Source: Acidobacteriota bacterium
GTDB taxonomy: Bacteria; Acidobacteriota; Thermoanaerobaculia; Gp7-AA8
Length of the DNA stretch: 64,000 nucleotides
Reading direction: 5' to 3'
Assembly: GCA_021325515.1 (NCBI GenBank)
Contig: JAJPHC010000013.1
Coordinates: 250,001-314,000 of the forward strand
Shown here: positions 1 to 8,170 of the stretch, in pieces
Layout: each line of letters opens with the position of its first letter
How positions within the stretch are numbered: the stretch's first letter is position 1
Program-made: the position numbers and the translations under genes
Notes under the pieces: generated by a model
The model's input: the letters and a program-made list of their open reading frames with translations, nothing else
Told to the model about the DNA's origin: nothing
Databases searched by the model: none

Positions 1-100
1 AACTTTTGCATGTGTGCCTCCTGCGAGAAGGGTGGCGCGGCGGGCTGGTATACGCAGCAGAAATGCAGCGAAACGGATGCAGGCGGCAGGCAACTGGCGG

Positions 101-122
101 ACGGCCGGCAGGGATCGGCCGT
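101..122 (-). terminator. Stem-loop after LytTR regulator gene
   Basis: Seven-base inverted arms (ACGGCCG at 101-107 and CGGCCGT at 116-122) enclose an 8-base loop directly after the stop codon at 123-125. No U-tract follows, so it may be a 3' end-stabilising hairpin or a non-canonical terminator. Bases 1-100 contain nothing I can assign. Confidence 0.4.
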
Positions 123-824
123 CTATCGTGAAAAGATCCGCTCGAACTCCTCGCGGCGCGCGCGGCTGAGCTTCACCTGCGTGCCGTCTGCGAGCACGAG
201 CGTGCAGTCGCCGCGGAACATGGGGTGGATCTCGCGCACGCGATCGATGTTCACGATCGCGGAGCGGTGCACGCGGACGAAGTGCGCGGGATCGAGGCGC
301 GTCTCGATCGCGGCCATCGTTTCGCGCAGCAGGTGCGACTTGCCGCCGGCGTGCAGGGTAACGTAATAGTCGGCGGCCTCGATCCAGTCGATCTCGGAGG
401 TGTTGACCACGACGAACCTGTCGCGGACGCGCACGAGGAAGCGCTGGGCGAACGTCGCGCTGCCGCGCGTGCGGAGCTGCGTCTTCGCGCGCTCGAGCGC
501 GTGGAGGAAGCGGTCGTCGTCGAAGGGCTTGAGCAGGTAGTCGAGGCCGTGCGCGTCGAACGCCTGGATCGCGTAATGGTCGTAGGCCGTCACGAAGATC
601 ACCACGGGAACGGCGCCGAGGCCGATTTCTTCGAGAAGTTCGAAGCCGCCGACTTCCGGCATCTGGATATCGAGAAAGAGAATGTCGGGGCGCGTGCGCG
701 CGATCAGCGCCGCGGCATCGGCGCCGCTGCATTCTCCGGCGATCTCGACTTCGCCGTCGCGCTCCAGCAGCAGTCGGATCGAGTGGCGCGCGAGCGGCTC
801 GTCATCGACGATCAGCGCCTTCAC
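123..824 (-). CDS. LytTR-family response regulator
   Basis: This is a 233-aa cytoplasmic response regulator. Residues 1-115 form a receiver domain with the acidic pair in VDDEP, the phospho-acceptor Asp in LFLDIQMP (about residue 52) and the Lys of LLKPFDD (about 99). Residues 130-233 form a LytTR DNA-binding domain (IDWIEAADYYV, HRSAIVNIDRV). The GTG start at 822-824 overlaps the stop of the upstream histidine kinase by 4 bp (GTGA), so the two are translationally coupled and the kinase is the obvious partner. LytTR regulators usually act as transcription activators. The target is unknown. Confidence 0.93.
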   Translation of the reverse strand: MKALIVDDEPLARHSIRLLLERDGEVEIAGECSGADAAALIARTRPDILFLDIQMPEVGGFELLEEIGLGAVPVVIFVTAYDHYAIQAFDAHGLDYLLKPFDDDRFLHALERAKTQLRTRGSATFAQRFLVRVRDRFVVVNTSEIDWIEAADYYVTLHAGGKSHLLRETMAAIETRLDPAHFVRVHRSAIVNIDRVREIHPMFRGDCTLVLADGTQVKLSRARREEFERIFSR

Positions 825-1825
825 GATGCCACCTGCAGCGGCAGCATGATCGAGGCGAGGACGCCGTCGCGTTCCGCGCGCAGTTCGAATCTCTGATCGC
901 TGCCGTACAACTGGCGCAGACGCTCGCGTGTGTTGTGCAGTCCGATGCCGTCCGCATGCGCCGCCTGCAGCGCGCCGCTGTTGAAGATCTCGATCTGCAG
1001 ATGGGCATCGCGACGGAAGGCGCGCACGAGGATCGTGCCGGCTGCCGCGCTGCGGGCGATGCCGTGGCGAATCGCGTTCTCCGCCAGCGGCTGCAGGATG
1101 AAGGTCGGCACCATCGCTCGCCGCACCTCGGGGGAGACATCGATGCCGATGGAGAGCCGGTCGGAGAAACGGCCCTGCTGGATCTCGAGGTAGCGCTGCA
1201 GCATCGCACTCTCCTCTTCCAGCGTGACGCGCTGCCGTCCGGCGCGATCGAGCGTGTAGCGCAGCACGTCGCTCAGGCCGGCGATCATCGTCACCGCACC
1301 GCTGTTCTGTCCGGTGCGCACCAGAGAGCTGATCGTGTTGAGCGTGTTGAAGAGAAAGTGCGGCTGCAACTGCAACTCGAGCGCATGCAGCCGCGCGTTC
1401 ATCAGCGAGCGTTGCAGTTGGACGGCCTGTGCCGCGCCGGCAACGGTGATGTAGAGAATGAGCTCGATCGGCAGCCGCGCGAAGAGCAGCTCCGAGATCG
1501 GCGTCGTGGCCCACGTCGGATTCATCCGGTCGTACGGCCGCATCGTGAGCGTGAGTGCAATCCAGTAGCTGATGTGCAGCACCGCGGCGATGAAGGCGGC
1601 CAGCATGTGAATCAGCAGCGCGCGGCCCCGTGGCGGAATCACCGGCACGCGACGGGTGAGCCAGACGATCGCGAACGTCAGAGCGAACCATCCTTCCCAC
1701 ACCAGCACGTAGTGGCCGACGAGCAGCGGAACCGAATGCCCGTGCGTGATCATGCTCAGCCACACCTGCGTGCCGGAGATGAGGCCGAGCGCCGTCCAGC
1801 ATGCGGCGGCAGGAAGCCATTTCAT
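821..1825 (-). CDS. LytS-type membrane sensor histidine kinase
   Basis: This 334-aa kinase has about four hydrophobic segments in residues 1-140 with no extracellular domain of note. A His_kinase module follows with the phospho-acceptor motif LQPHFLFNTLNT, then a HATPase region with an N-box (PLAENAIRHGIA) and a glycine-rich G-box (GIGLHNTRERL). I chose ATG at 1823-1825 (MKWLPAAA). An in-frame TTG six codons upstream is possible. It overlaps the LytTR regulator by 4 bp and would phosphorylate it. The short membrane sensor suggests sensing within or close to the membrane, but the stimulus cannot be read from sequence. Confidence 0.9.
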   Translation of the reverse strand: MKWLPAAACWTALGLISGTQVWLSMITHGHSVPLLVGHYVLVWEGWFALTFAIVWLTRRVPVIPPRGRALLIHMLAAFIAAVLHISYWIALTLTMRPYDRMNPTWATTPISELLFARLPIELILYITVAGAAQAVQLQRSLMNARLHALELQLQPHFLFNTLNTISSLVRTGQNSGAVTMIAGLSDVLRYTLDRAGRQRVTLEEESAMLQRYLEIQQGRFSDRLSIGIDVSPEVRRAMVPTFILQPLAENAIRHGIARSAAAGTILVRAFRRDAHLQIEIFNSGALQAAHADGIGLHNTRERLRQLYGSDQRFELRAERDGVLASIMLPLQVAS

Positions 1826-1908
1826 GAGCGTAGTGTGGCGCAAACGCGATCCGTGTTGACGGATGTGCAGCGAAAGTGGGCTGGCGTGCAGCGAACGGGA
1901 TCGAGGCT

Positions 1909-2784
1909 TCAGCTCTGCATCGCCACGCGATTCCTGCCGCGGCGCTTCGCCTCGTACAACTTCGCGTCGGCGGCCTGAAACAGCTGCTCGCGCTCCATGC
2001 TGCCGGTGAGCATCGCGGCGCCGACGCTGACCGTCACCGACAGCGTCTCCTCGTTGAACACGTATTTCCCCTCCGCCACGCGCGCGCGGACGTTCTCGCA
2101 GAACGCGAGCACCTGCTCCGGCGTCAGCTCGGGGAGCACGATCGCGAACTCCTCGCCGCCATAACGCGCGAGCAGTTGTTCGCGGCGCACCGCGCTGCCG
2201 ATCGCGCCGGCCACCTGCTCGAGGACGTAGTCGCCGGCCTGATGACCGTAGGTGTCGTTGAGCTTCTTGAAGTGATCGATGTCGAGCATCGCCAGCGCCA
2301 GCGGCGACTCATAGCGGCGGGCACGCGCGATCTCGCGATCGAGAAAATCGAGCAGATACCGCTTGTTGTGCACTTTCGTCAGGCCGTCGAAGATCGTCAT
2401 CCGGTAGATCTCTTCGTGGAAGAGCGCTTCGACGTTGCCGCCGGCGACGTACTTGAAGATCGCGCCGCCGATCTTGATCTGATCACCGTTGTCGAGAGTG
2501 ACGGGGTTGGTCACCGCGATGCCGTTCACCTGCGTGCCGTTCCGGCTGCCGAGGTCGTGCACGGACCACGAATCGCCGCGGCAGGTGAGGCGTGCGTGCT
2601 GCCGTGAGACGAAGGACATGTCGACGCAGATGTCGGCGGTTGCGTCGCGGCCGATCGTGATCTCGTGCGTGAGCGCGTAGCGCTTGCCGAGATCGGGTGC
2701 GCCGTAGATGAGAATCAGACAGGCCTCGCCGGAGACCTGCGGTCCGCCGGGCTCGATGATGGTCCCTGTCTTGTCGAAGCTCAT
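1909..2784 (-). CDS. FHA domain-containing diguanylate cyclase
   Basis: This 291-aa soluble protein has an N-terminal FHA domain (about 35-110, with IGRD, SRQHARL and GSRNGT phosphothreonine-binding motifs). A GGDEF domain follows (about 130-290) with signature RYGGEEF, so it should make cyclic di-GMP from GTP. The usual RxxD inhibitory site five residues upstream reads RREQ, so product inhibition may be weak. ATG at 2782-2784 is preferred over a GTG 11 codons upstream. The gene is divergent from a Ser/Thr kinase whose ATG lies 36 bp away. An FHA domain reading kinase-made phosphothreonine is a natural functional link, but this is inference. Confidence 0.92.
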   Translation of the reverse strand: MSFDKTGTIIEPGGPQVSGEACLILIYGAPDLGKRYALTHEITIGRDATADICVDMSFVSRQHARLTCRGDSWSVHDLGSRNGTQVNGIAVTNPVTLDNGDQIKIGGAIFKYVAGGNVEALFHEEIYRMTIFDGLTKVHNKRYLLDFLDREIARARRYESPLALAMLDIDHFKKLNDTYGHQAGDYVLEQVAGAIGSAVRREQLLARYGGEEFAIVLPELTPEQVLAFCENVRARVAEGKYVFNEETLSVTVSVGAAMLTGSMEREQLFQAADAKLYEAKRRGRNRVAMQS

Positions 2785-2799
2785 GTGCGACCCGCGGCG

Positions 2800-2809
2800 A
2801 TTGTACAAT
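2800..2809. promoter_or_regulatory. Palindromic ATTGTACAAT, back-to-back -10 boxes
   Basis: The 10-bp perfect palindrome ATTGTACAAT lies between the divergent GGDEF and kinase genes. It reads as a TACAAT -10 hexamer on each strand, 11 nt before the kinase ATG and 15 nt before the cyclase ATG. No convincing -35 is visible on either side. The two genes may share one symmetric promoter core. Confidence 0.45.
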
Positions 2810-2820
2810 TCGAGCACTCC

Positions 2821-4167
2821 ATGGACGACAAGACCGCGCCGTACCGCACGCCGAGCGGCGCGCGTGAAACCGCGCGCGACGATGCGACGTGGGCGTTGCC
2901 GAAGGAGCCCGCCGCTCCTCCCTCCATCGACGGTTACACGATCCGCGGCCGCCTCGGCGAAGGCGGCATGGGGGCTGTCTTCCTCGCGCAGGACGATGTG
3001 CTGGGCCGCTCGGTGGCGATCAAGGTGATCTCGCAGAGCGGCAACGACGCGTTAGCCGGTGCGCGGTTCCTGCGCGAAGCGCGATCGATGGCGGCCGCCG
3101 AGCATCCGAACATCGTCCGTGTGATCTCGTTCGGTACGACCGGGGGAAAGCCGTATCTGATCATGGAGCTGGTCGACGGCGAATCGCTCGCGCAGCGGCT
3201 GCAGCGCGCCGGGAAGTTGAATGTCAGCGAGGCGATGAAGATCGTGAGGCCCGTCGTCGAGGCGCTCGCCGCGAGCTGGCAGAAGGGACTCATTCATCGC
3301 GACATCAAGCCGTCGAACATCCTGATCGACAAGAAGGGTGTCGTGCGCGTTGCGGACTTCGGGCTGGCGAAGCCGGCGGAGGGCGGCGGCGCGGACAATG
3401 AATTGACGCAGACCGGCGCGGTGGTCGGCAGCCCGTTTTACATGGCGCCGGAGCAGGCGAGCGGATCGCCGTCGGATTTTCGGGCCGACATCTATTCGCT
3501 GGGCATCGTGCTGTACGAGATGCTCACGGGCGAGCGGCCCTTCACAGGCTCCAGTGCGATGAGCATCGTCGCGAAACACCTGCAGGCGCCGATGCCGTCG
3601 CTGCGCACGACGAGGCCTGACGTGCACCCGCTCGCGGCGACGATCGTCGAGCGGATGACGATGAAGGATCCGCAGAAGCGCTACGCGTCGTATGGCCTGC
3701 TGCTGCGCGACATCGACAGAATTCTCGCCGAGTCGGCGCCGACCGCGGTGTCGATGCCGGTGGCCGCCAGATCTGCAGCAGCAAAGCCGGCGGAACTGAG
3801 CAGCGGCAACAAATGGTTAGTCCCGCTGCTCATCGGTGCCGTCATCGTGATGGGGCTGCTGCTGTTCGCGCGCCGGTCGGGGAAGACGGAGACCGCCGCT
3901 CCTGCGGTGCAGGGAAAATCGACGGAGGCCGGCTCGGCGGTGACCGTGACGAGCGCTCCGGCGCACACGGAAACGGCGCAGTCGTTCTCATTTCCGACTG
4001 CCGCGTACAGCCCGGCCCAACAACCCGCTGCACCAACGGTGCAACCACAACAGCAGCCGCAACAGCAGCCGCAGTCACAGCAGCAACAGCAGCAACCTCC
4101 ACCGCAGTTCCAGCCGCCGCCGCCCCCACCGCCGCCGATGGGCGGACCGCCGCCGCCAAGACCTTGA
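2821..4167 (+). CDS. Membrane-anchored serine/threonine protein kinase
   Basis: This 448-aa protein has a complete Hanks-type kinase domain (about 38-305) with the glycine loop GEGGMGAVF, catalytic Lys68, HRDIKPSN (159-166) and DFG (179-181), so it should be active. One transmembrane helix (about 331-350) follows. A low-complexity tail of about 98 residues, rich in Gln and Pro and ending in polyproline, would lie outside the membrane with no PASTA or TPR sensor. ATG at 2821 follows a TACAAT box by 11 nt with no Shine-Dalgarno. The gene is divergent from the FHA-cyclase. Confidence 0.94.
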   Translation: MDDKTAPYRTPSGARETARDDATWALPKEPAAPPSIDGYTIRGRLGEGGMGAVFLAQDDVLGRSVAIKVISQSGNDALAGARFLREARSMAAAEHPNIVRVISFGTTGGKPYLIMELVDGESLAQRLQRAGKLNVSEAMKIVRPVVEALAASWQKGLIHRDIKPSNILIDKKGVVRVADFGLAKPAEGGGADNELTQTGAVVGSPFYMAPEQASGSPSDFRADIYSLGIVLYEMLTGERPFTGSSAMSIVAKHLQAPMPSLRTTRPDVHPLAATIVERMTMKDPQKRYASYGLLLRDIDRILAESAPTAVSMPVAARSAAAKPAELSSGNKWLVPLLIGAVIVMGLLLFARRSGKTETAAPAVQGKSTEAGSAVTVTSAPAHTETAQSFSFPTAAYSPAQQPAAPTVQPQQQPQQQPQSQQQQQQPPPQFQPPPPPPPPMGGPPPPRP

Positions 4168-4168
4168 G

Positions 4169-4864
4169 CTACTTCACGAGATCGAGTTTCAGCGTCGCGT
4201 ACTTCTGATCGATCTCGATTCGCACCGGTACGTGCTGCGCGTCATCGCTCAGCCACACGCGCACCTCGCCCGTCTTGTCGCCGCCGATCGGCTGGATGCG
4301 GAAGGGGCGCACTGCGACGTTGTTCATGGTCGTGGCCGGCTGCGGGATGTACAGCACGCCGTAGCCTTTCGAACCGGAGAAGATCTCCGCGCGCTTCGGC
4401 ATCCGGAGCTCATCCGCATGATGGCGGAGATAGTAGATCGAGGTCAGCACGTCCTTCGGCTCGATCGAGCTCAGCTTCTTGATACGCGTCTCGTTCGTGT
4501 CGTTGTCCACGCGATGCACCTGCGTCTGTCCCTTGGTCGTGTCGAACACGACGCGCTCGTCGCGGTGATCATCGCGGTACGCGTAGGCATTGCGGCTCGA
4601 CAGTGTCTTCGCACCATCCGGCGCCATGACGGATTCGTAGAGATAGAACGACTTCGGATCGTCCTTGCCGAGCATCGTGAGCTGGGAGTGAACGTTGCCG
4701 GCTTCATCGGTCTGCAGCGTTCCCTGGCCTGAGGCCGGGAACGCCAGCTTTGCGGCCCAGGTGATGCCGCCCTTGAGGCGCCACGAATACGTCAGCGTTT
4801 CAGCGCGAAGAGGCAGAGCGAATGCGACTCCTGCGAGGAGCAAGGCTGCGATCGTCTTGTGCAT
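4169..4864 (-). CDS. Exported DUF3108-like protein
   Basis: This 231-aa protein starts with a clear signal peptide (MHKTIAALLLAGVAFALPLRAE). The rest is a beta-rich domain of the DUF3108 type: YSWRLKGGITWAAKL near the start, KDVLTSIYYLRHH in the middle and VRVWLSDDAQHVPVRIE near the end. The family is periplasmic and of unknown function. ATG at 4862-4864 puts the signal peptide at the very N-terminus; a TTG six codons upstream is less likely. It converges on the kinase gene, with stops one base apart. Confidence 0.75.
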   Translation of the reverse strand: MHKTIAALLLAGVAFALPLRAETLTYSWRLKGGITWAAKLAFPASGQGTLQTDEAGNVHSQLTMLGKDDPKSFYLYESVMAPDGAKTLSSRNAYAYRDDHRDERVVFDTTKGQTQVHRVDNDTNETRIKKLSSIEPKDVLTSIYYLRHHADELRMPKRAEIFSGSKGYGVLYIPQPATTMNNVAVRPFRIQPIGGDKTGEVRVWLSDDAQHVPVRIEIDQKYATLKLDLVK

Positions 4865-4900
4865 AGTGGACAATCGTTTCAAACAACATTCGCCGCATCG

Positions 4901-4928
4901 TTATTCAACTCGAGCGTGAGACTACAAT
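4901..4928 (+). promoter_or_regulatory. Putative promoter TTATTC-N16-TACAAT
   Basis: A TTATTC hexamer (4901-4906), a 16-nt spacer and TACAAT (4923-4928) lie just before the ATG at 4936. Only 7 nt separate the -10 from the start codon, so the transcript would begin at or next to the ATG (leaderless). Confidence 0.5.
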
Positions 4929-4935
4929 CTCTGCC

Positions 4936-6918
4936 ATGCGCTCCATGGTTGTGGTCGTTGCGCTGCTCTGCGCGGCGTCTGTCGTTGCTGACGTGCCGGG
5001 CCACAATCCGGGACTCGATTCCGAATGTCCGCCGGGCAAGCAGTGGTCGCGGGAGACCGTCAGTTGCAAGCAGGCCTTTTGTCCTCCCGGTGCCGGGCGT
5101 ACCTACACGCTCGACTGCAACTGCGGTGAGGCGTGGGACAGGCCGTATGCAACCTGCTGGGAGAACGGGCTGGCGGTGAAGTGTGTGGCGCGCGGGCAAT
5201 CGTGCGCGAGCGCGCCGGCGAAGTTCGATCCGAAGAGCGGCGAGTGCGCACCGGGCTATTCGTGGAACGCGATGCACAGCGACTGCATCGCGACGCTCCC
5301 TTCCGTCCTCAGTTGCGGCGTGAGCGACGTCTTCGGCAAACCGATCGAGAACGCCGAGATCACATACGCGGAGATCGGCGCCGGCGGCAAGCCGGCGAAT
5401 ACGCAACGCGGAAAAACAGGGCCGGCGGGGACGGTGGAGATCAAGCCGGGCGACCGCAGCGCGCAGAATGTCCGCATCCTCGTCAAGGCGCCGGGCTACA
5501 ACATGACGTCGATCAATCGCCAGACCGGCGCCAGCAGCGACTGCACGCTGCACGTGCTGAAGAACGACGACGTCGAGCGCTTCATGAAGGAGAAGTACAC
5601 CGACTTCCTGAGGCGCGCGTGCATGCCGCAGTCGATCATCGACACGGTGCAGAACGTGAAGTTCGCGTTCGGCACCGATGTCAGCACGAGCCGCTACGAT
5701 CCGGAGACCGACACGCTCTCCGTCGCGGGGGGTGAGCTCGGCGACTGGGACGCATTGCAGAAGACGCTCGTCCACGAGATGTCGCACGTGCTGAGCAACG
5801 CGATCGATCCGACGACGTTCTACATCAAGGGCTATCCGCTGGTCGGCAAGATCGTCGGCGGCAGTCACGACAACTGGCGCCCGGTCGCGCCGCAGCCGCA
5901 TATGGATCCGCGCGAGGTGGCTTATGAGGAAGGCTTCGCCGACTTCATCGCCACGCTCTTCTATCGCGATCGCAAGCAGTCCTATCAGGCCGATCTCGAG
6001 AACGACGCGACTGCGATGGAGTACGTGCACTCGCATCCCGCCGGCGATCCGCAGAAGACCGAGGGTGTGATCACGTCGTTTCTCGTGCAGCTCTACGGGA
6101 ATGCCGATCCGGCGAAGGCGCTCAGCGATTTCTACGCGGCGAGCACGTACGATCTCGCGACGTGGCATGGACGGCATGCGGCGCGCACGATCGACAGTTT
6201 CGTCGCGCAGAAGGCGAAAGAGGACAAGACGCCGCTCACCGGTTCCTGCGGCAACGCGCCGGGGGCGAATCTCAACGATCTCGCGAACCGCTTCGGCGTC
6301 GCACCGGAGAGCAAGCCGCGCATGAGCATCGACTACTCTCCGAAATCGCAAGGCTCCCTGCAAAACGGTCAGGAGCTGCAGACCGGCCAGACGTACACGA
6401 CGCCGGGCGACGGCACGCCGATGGCGTATGAGCGCTTCACGCCGGCCGGTGCCGAGACCGTGACGTTCGATCCGAAGACCTCTGCGAGCTTCACGATGAA
6501 CGGCGACGGCACGCTCTCCATGCTCGCAGGCCGCGTGCATGTCGCCGATGCGGATGTCAGCACGCCATCGCTACGCATCCGGCACAAGGGAACGTCGTAT
6601 CTCCTCGATGTGGCCGCGAACGGCGATCTGATCACCGTCATCGACGGTTCCGTCGATGCCTCGGACGATCACGGCGGCCGCGTGAGCGTGAACGCCGGCG
6701 AGAAAGTGGAGTACGACCGCCGGAAAGGATTCGGCAAACCTTCCTCCGGGAGACTGTGGGGTGTGACCAGGTTCTGGCAGGGATCGCGGCCGGGTGCAGC
6801 GCCGCGTTGGGGTTACGTCGCCGGCGAGACCGCGGCGATCCTCATCGTCAGCGCGCTGTTCCTGGAGATCGTCACGCGATCGAGGAAGCGGCCGCGCGGC
6901 GTGCGTCCGCCGACGTGA
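4936..6918 (+). CDS. Secreted HExxH protein with FecR-like domain
   Basis: This 660-aa protein starts with a signal peptide (to about 20). A Cys-rich segment follows (about 30-130, roughly a dozen Cys), then a carboxypeptidase-regulatory-like beta domain (about 130-200). The HEMSH motif is at 280-284, with EEGFAD (331-336) as a possible third zinc-ligand helix, as in gluzincins. Residues of about 490-610 look like a FecR-type beta domain (VRVNAG-type end, here VSVNAGEKVEYDR). A C-terminal transmembrane helix (about 638-655) with basic residues anchors it. I do not know a named family with this order. Peptidase activity is inferred from the motif only. Its 3' end overlaps the convergent FHA-RDD gene by 47 bp. 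Confidence 0.75.
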   Translation: MRSMVVVVALLCAASVVADVPGHNPGLDSECPPGKQWSRETVSCKQAFCPPGAGRTYTLDCNCGEAWDRPYATCWENGLAVKCVARGQSCASAPAKFDPKSGECAPGYSWNAMHSDCIATLPSVLSCGVSDVFGKPIENAEITYAEIGAGGKPANTQRGKTGPAGTVEIKPGDRSAQNVRILVKAPGYNMTSINRQTGASSDCTLHVLKNDDVERFMKEKYTDFLRRACMPQSIIDTVQNVKFAFGTDVSTSRYDPETDTLSVAGGELGDWDALQKTLVHEMSHVLSNAIDPTTFYIKGYPLVGKIVGGSHDNWRPVAPQPHMDPREVAYEEGFADFIATLFYRDRKQSYQADLENDATAMEYVHSHPAGDPQKTEGVITSFLVQLYGNADPAKALSDFYAASTYDLATWHGRHAARTIDSFVAQKAKEDKTPLTGSCGNAPGANLNDLANRFGVAPESKPRMSIDYSPKSQGSLQNGQELQTGQTYTTPGDGTPMAYERFTPAGAETVTFDPKTSASFTMNGDGTLSMLAGRVHVADADVSTPSLRIRHKGTSYLLDVAANGDLITVIDGSVDASDDHGGRVSVNAGEKVEYDRRKGFGKPSSGRLWGVTRFWQGSRPGAAPRWGYVAGETAAILIVSALFLEIVTRSRKRPRGVRPPT

Positions 6919-7918
6919 GGACGAATGTCCCGGCCAGCATGTCGCCGAGGCGTTGCTTCTTTTTGGAGGCGAGGACGATGATGCCGGCGGGGATGCCGCC
7001 GAAGAGCACGGGATTCACTTCGATGATGCGCGCCAGCGTCCGCAGAATGCCCTTCCACAATCCCGGCCTGCCGCCGTACTGGTCGACGACGCGGATCGCC
7101 GCGAGGTACTTGCCGAGCGTGGCGCCGAGGTAGCCCTCGAGAAGCGGGTAGTAACCGATGAGGATGGCGAGCCAGAGCGGGAGAAGCCTCTGCAGCTTCC
7201 AGGCGGCGAGAGCGGCGAGGGCGAGGAAGACGAAATCGATGACGGTGCCGAGCCACCTCCGCACCACGATTCCGTTCGTATACCCGCGGGCGATCGCCTC
7301 CGCGTTTTGCGCGGCCGGCTGAGGGGCTGCGGCGGCCGGTGCAGCAACGGGTGCAGCAACGGGTGCCGCAACTGGTGCAACGACTGGTTGGGGGATTGCT
7401 TGCTGCTGCTGAGGCTTGCCGCAGAGCGGGCAGAACACGCTGTCGATCGGGATGTCGTGCGCGCACGCGATGCAGCGAACGGTTAGAGGTTTCGCCTCCG
7501 GCGCAGGATGTGCCGAAGGGGGAGGAGGAAGCTGCGGGGCCGGCGGCGGTGATTCCGGAATCGGAACGTCGATCGTCGTCTGTTCGCCCAGCTCGTCGGC
7601 GCGCGACATCATCGTCCCGTCGGCATCATCGCGGCTGGCGAAGCGCAGCACCGTATCGCCGACCTGAATCAGGTCGCCTTCGTGCAGCATCTCCTGTTGG
7701 ATCTCCCGCCCGCGGATGTAGGTGCCGCCGCGGCTGCCGGCATCGACGAGCAGAAACCCGCGGTTGGTATTGACGATCTTCGCGTGCTGGCGCGACACGC
7801 CGCGATCATCGAGAACGATCTTGTTCTCCGGGGAGCGGCCGATGGTCGTCTCCACGCCGTTGAGCGTGAACTGCGTGGCCGCAAGCGCAGCCGGTTTCAC
7901 GACCGTGAGGGTGGCCAT
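6872..7918 (-). CDS. FHA-zinc ribbon-RDD membrane protein
   Basis: This 348-aa protein has an N-terminal FHA domain (about 20-90; IGRSPENKIV, SRQHAKI, then GSRGGTY where GSRNGT is usual). A Pro/Ala-rich linker follows, then a zinc ribbon with two CxxC pairs (CIACAHDIPIDSVFCPLC, about 148-165). A low-complexity Gln/Pro/Val-Ala linker leads to an RDD membrane domain (about 210-330, three helices). The architecture suggests phosphothreonine binding coupled to a membrane transporter-like module. A TACACT box ends 6 nt before the ATG. Its 3' end overlaps the neighbouring convergent gene. Confidence 0.88.
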   Translation of the reverse strand: MATLTVVKPAALAATQFTLNGVETTIGRSPENKIVLDDRGVSRQHAKIVNTNRGFLLVDAGSRGGTYIRGREIQQEMLHEGDLIQVGDTVLRFASRDDADGTMMSRADELGEQTTIDVPIPESPPPAPQLPPPPSAHPAPEAKPLTVRCIACAHDIPIDSVFCPLCGKPQQQQAIPQPVVAPVAAPVAAPVAAPAAAAPQPAAQNAEAIARGYTNGIVVRRWLGTVIDFVFLALAALAAWKLQRLLPLWLAILIGYYPLLEGYLGATLGKYLAAIRVVDQYGGRPGLWKGILRTLARIIEVNPVLFGGIPAGIIVLASKKKQRLGDMLAGTFVLTSADARRAAASSIA

Positions 7919-7924
7919 GGCGAT

Positions 7925-7930
7925 AGTGTA
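7925..7930 (-). promoter_or_regulatory. -10-like TACACT, leaderless type
   Basis: TACACT (minus strand) ends 6 nt before the ATG of the FHA-RDD gene, and there is no Shine-Dalgarno. It fits the TANNNT pattern seen at many starts in this window. Confidence 0.4.
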
Positions 7931-7954
7931 CAGGCGCGGGCGGGGGAGTCGTTC

Positions 7955-8141
7955 GTTGATGAGACGAGGAATGTTGATGAGACGAGGAACGAAAAGCGAA
8001 ATTCAGAATTCAGAATTTAGAATTCAGAATGAAAAATGGAAGCATGAACTGTAGGACACATACGTAATGCCATTCTTCATTCTGAATTCTGAATTCTGAA
8101 TTCTGAATTCAGCTTTTGAGACGAAGAACGAAAGGCGAATA
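7955..8141. repeat. Intergenic heptamer array with inverted arms (AATTCAG type)
   Basis: The gap 7919-8170 holds no gene. It begins with a tandem copy of GTTGATGAGACGAGGAA (7955 and 7973). A left arm of AATTCAG-type 7-mers (8000-8031) and a right arm of TTCTGAA 7-mers (8076-8111) are inverse complements separated by about 45 nt. A 24-bp flank (from 7979, GAGACGAGGAACGAAAAGCG) recurs as a direct repeat from 8118 with three mismatches. The stretch is AT-rich against a GC-rich background. Confidence 0.85.
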
Positions 8142-8170
8142 TCACAGAAAGTCACGCCGGGGCACGCGCT

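Noticed and set aside
123-1820. 565-aa minus-strand ORF starting before the LytTR regulator
   Set aside because: The first part is an out-of-frame reading of the LytS gene; the real regulator starts at the GTG overlapping the kinase stop.
4879-6540. Long minus-strand ORF (553 aa) opposite the HExxH/FecR gene
   Set aside because: It is rich in Arg, His and Ala with no domain pattern, and lies antisense to a gene with a signal peptide and recognisable motifs. High GC makes long shadow frames common.
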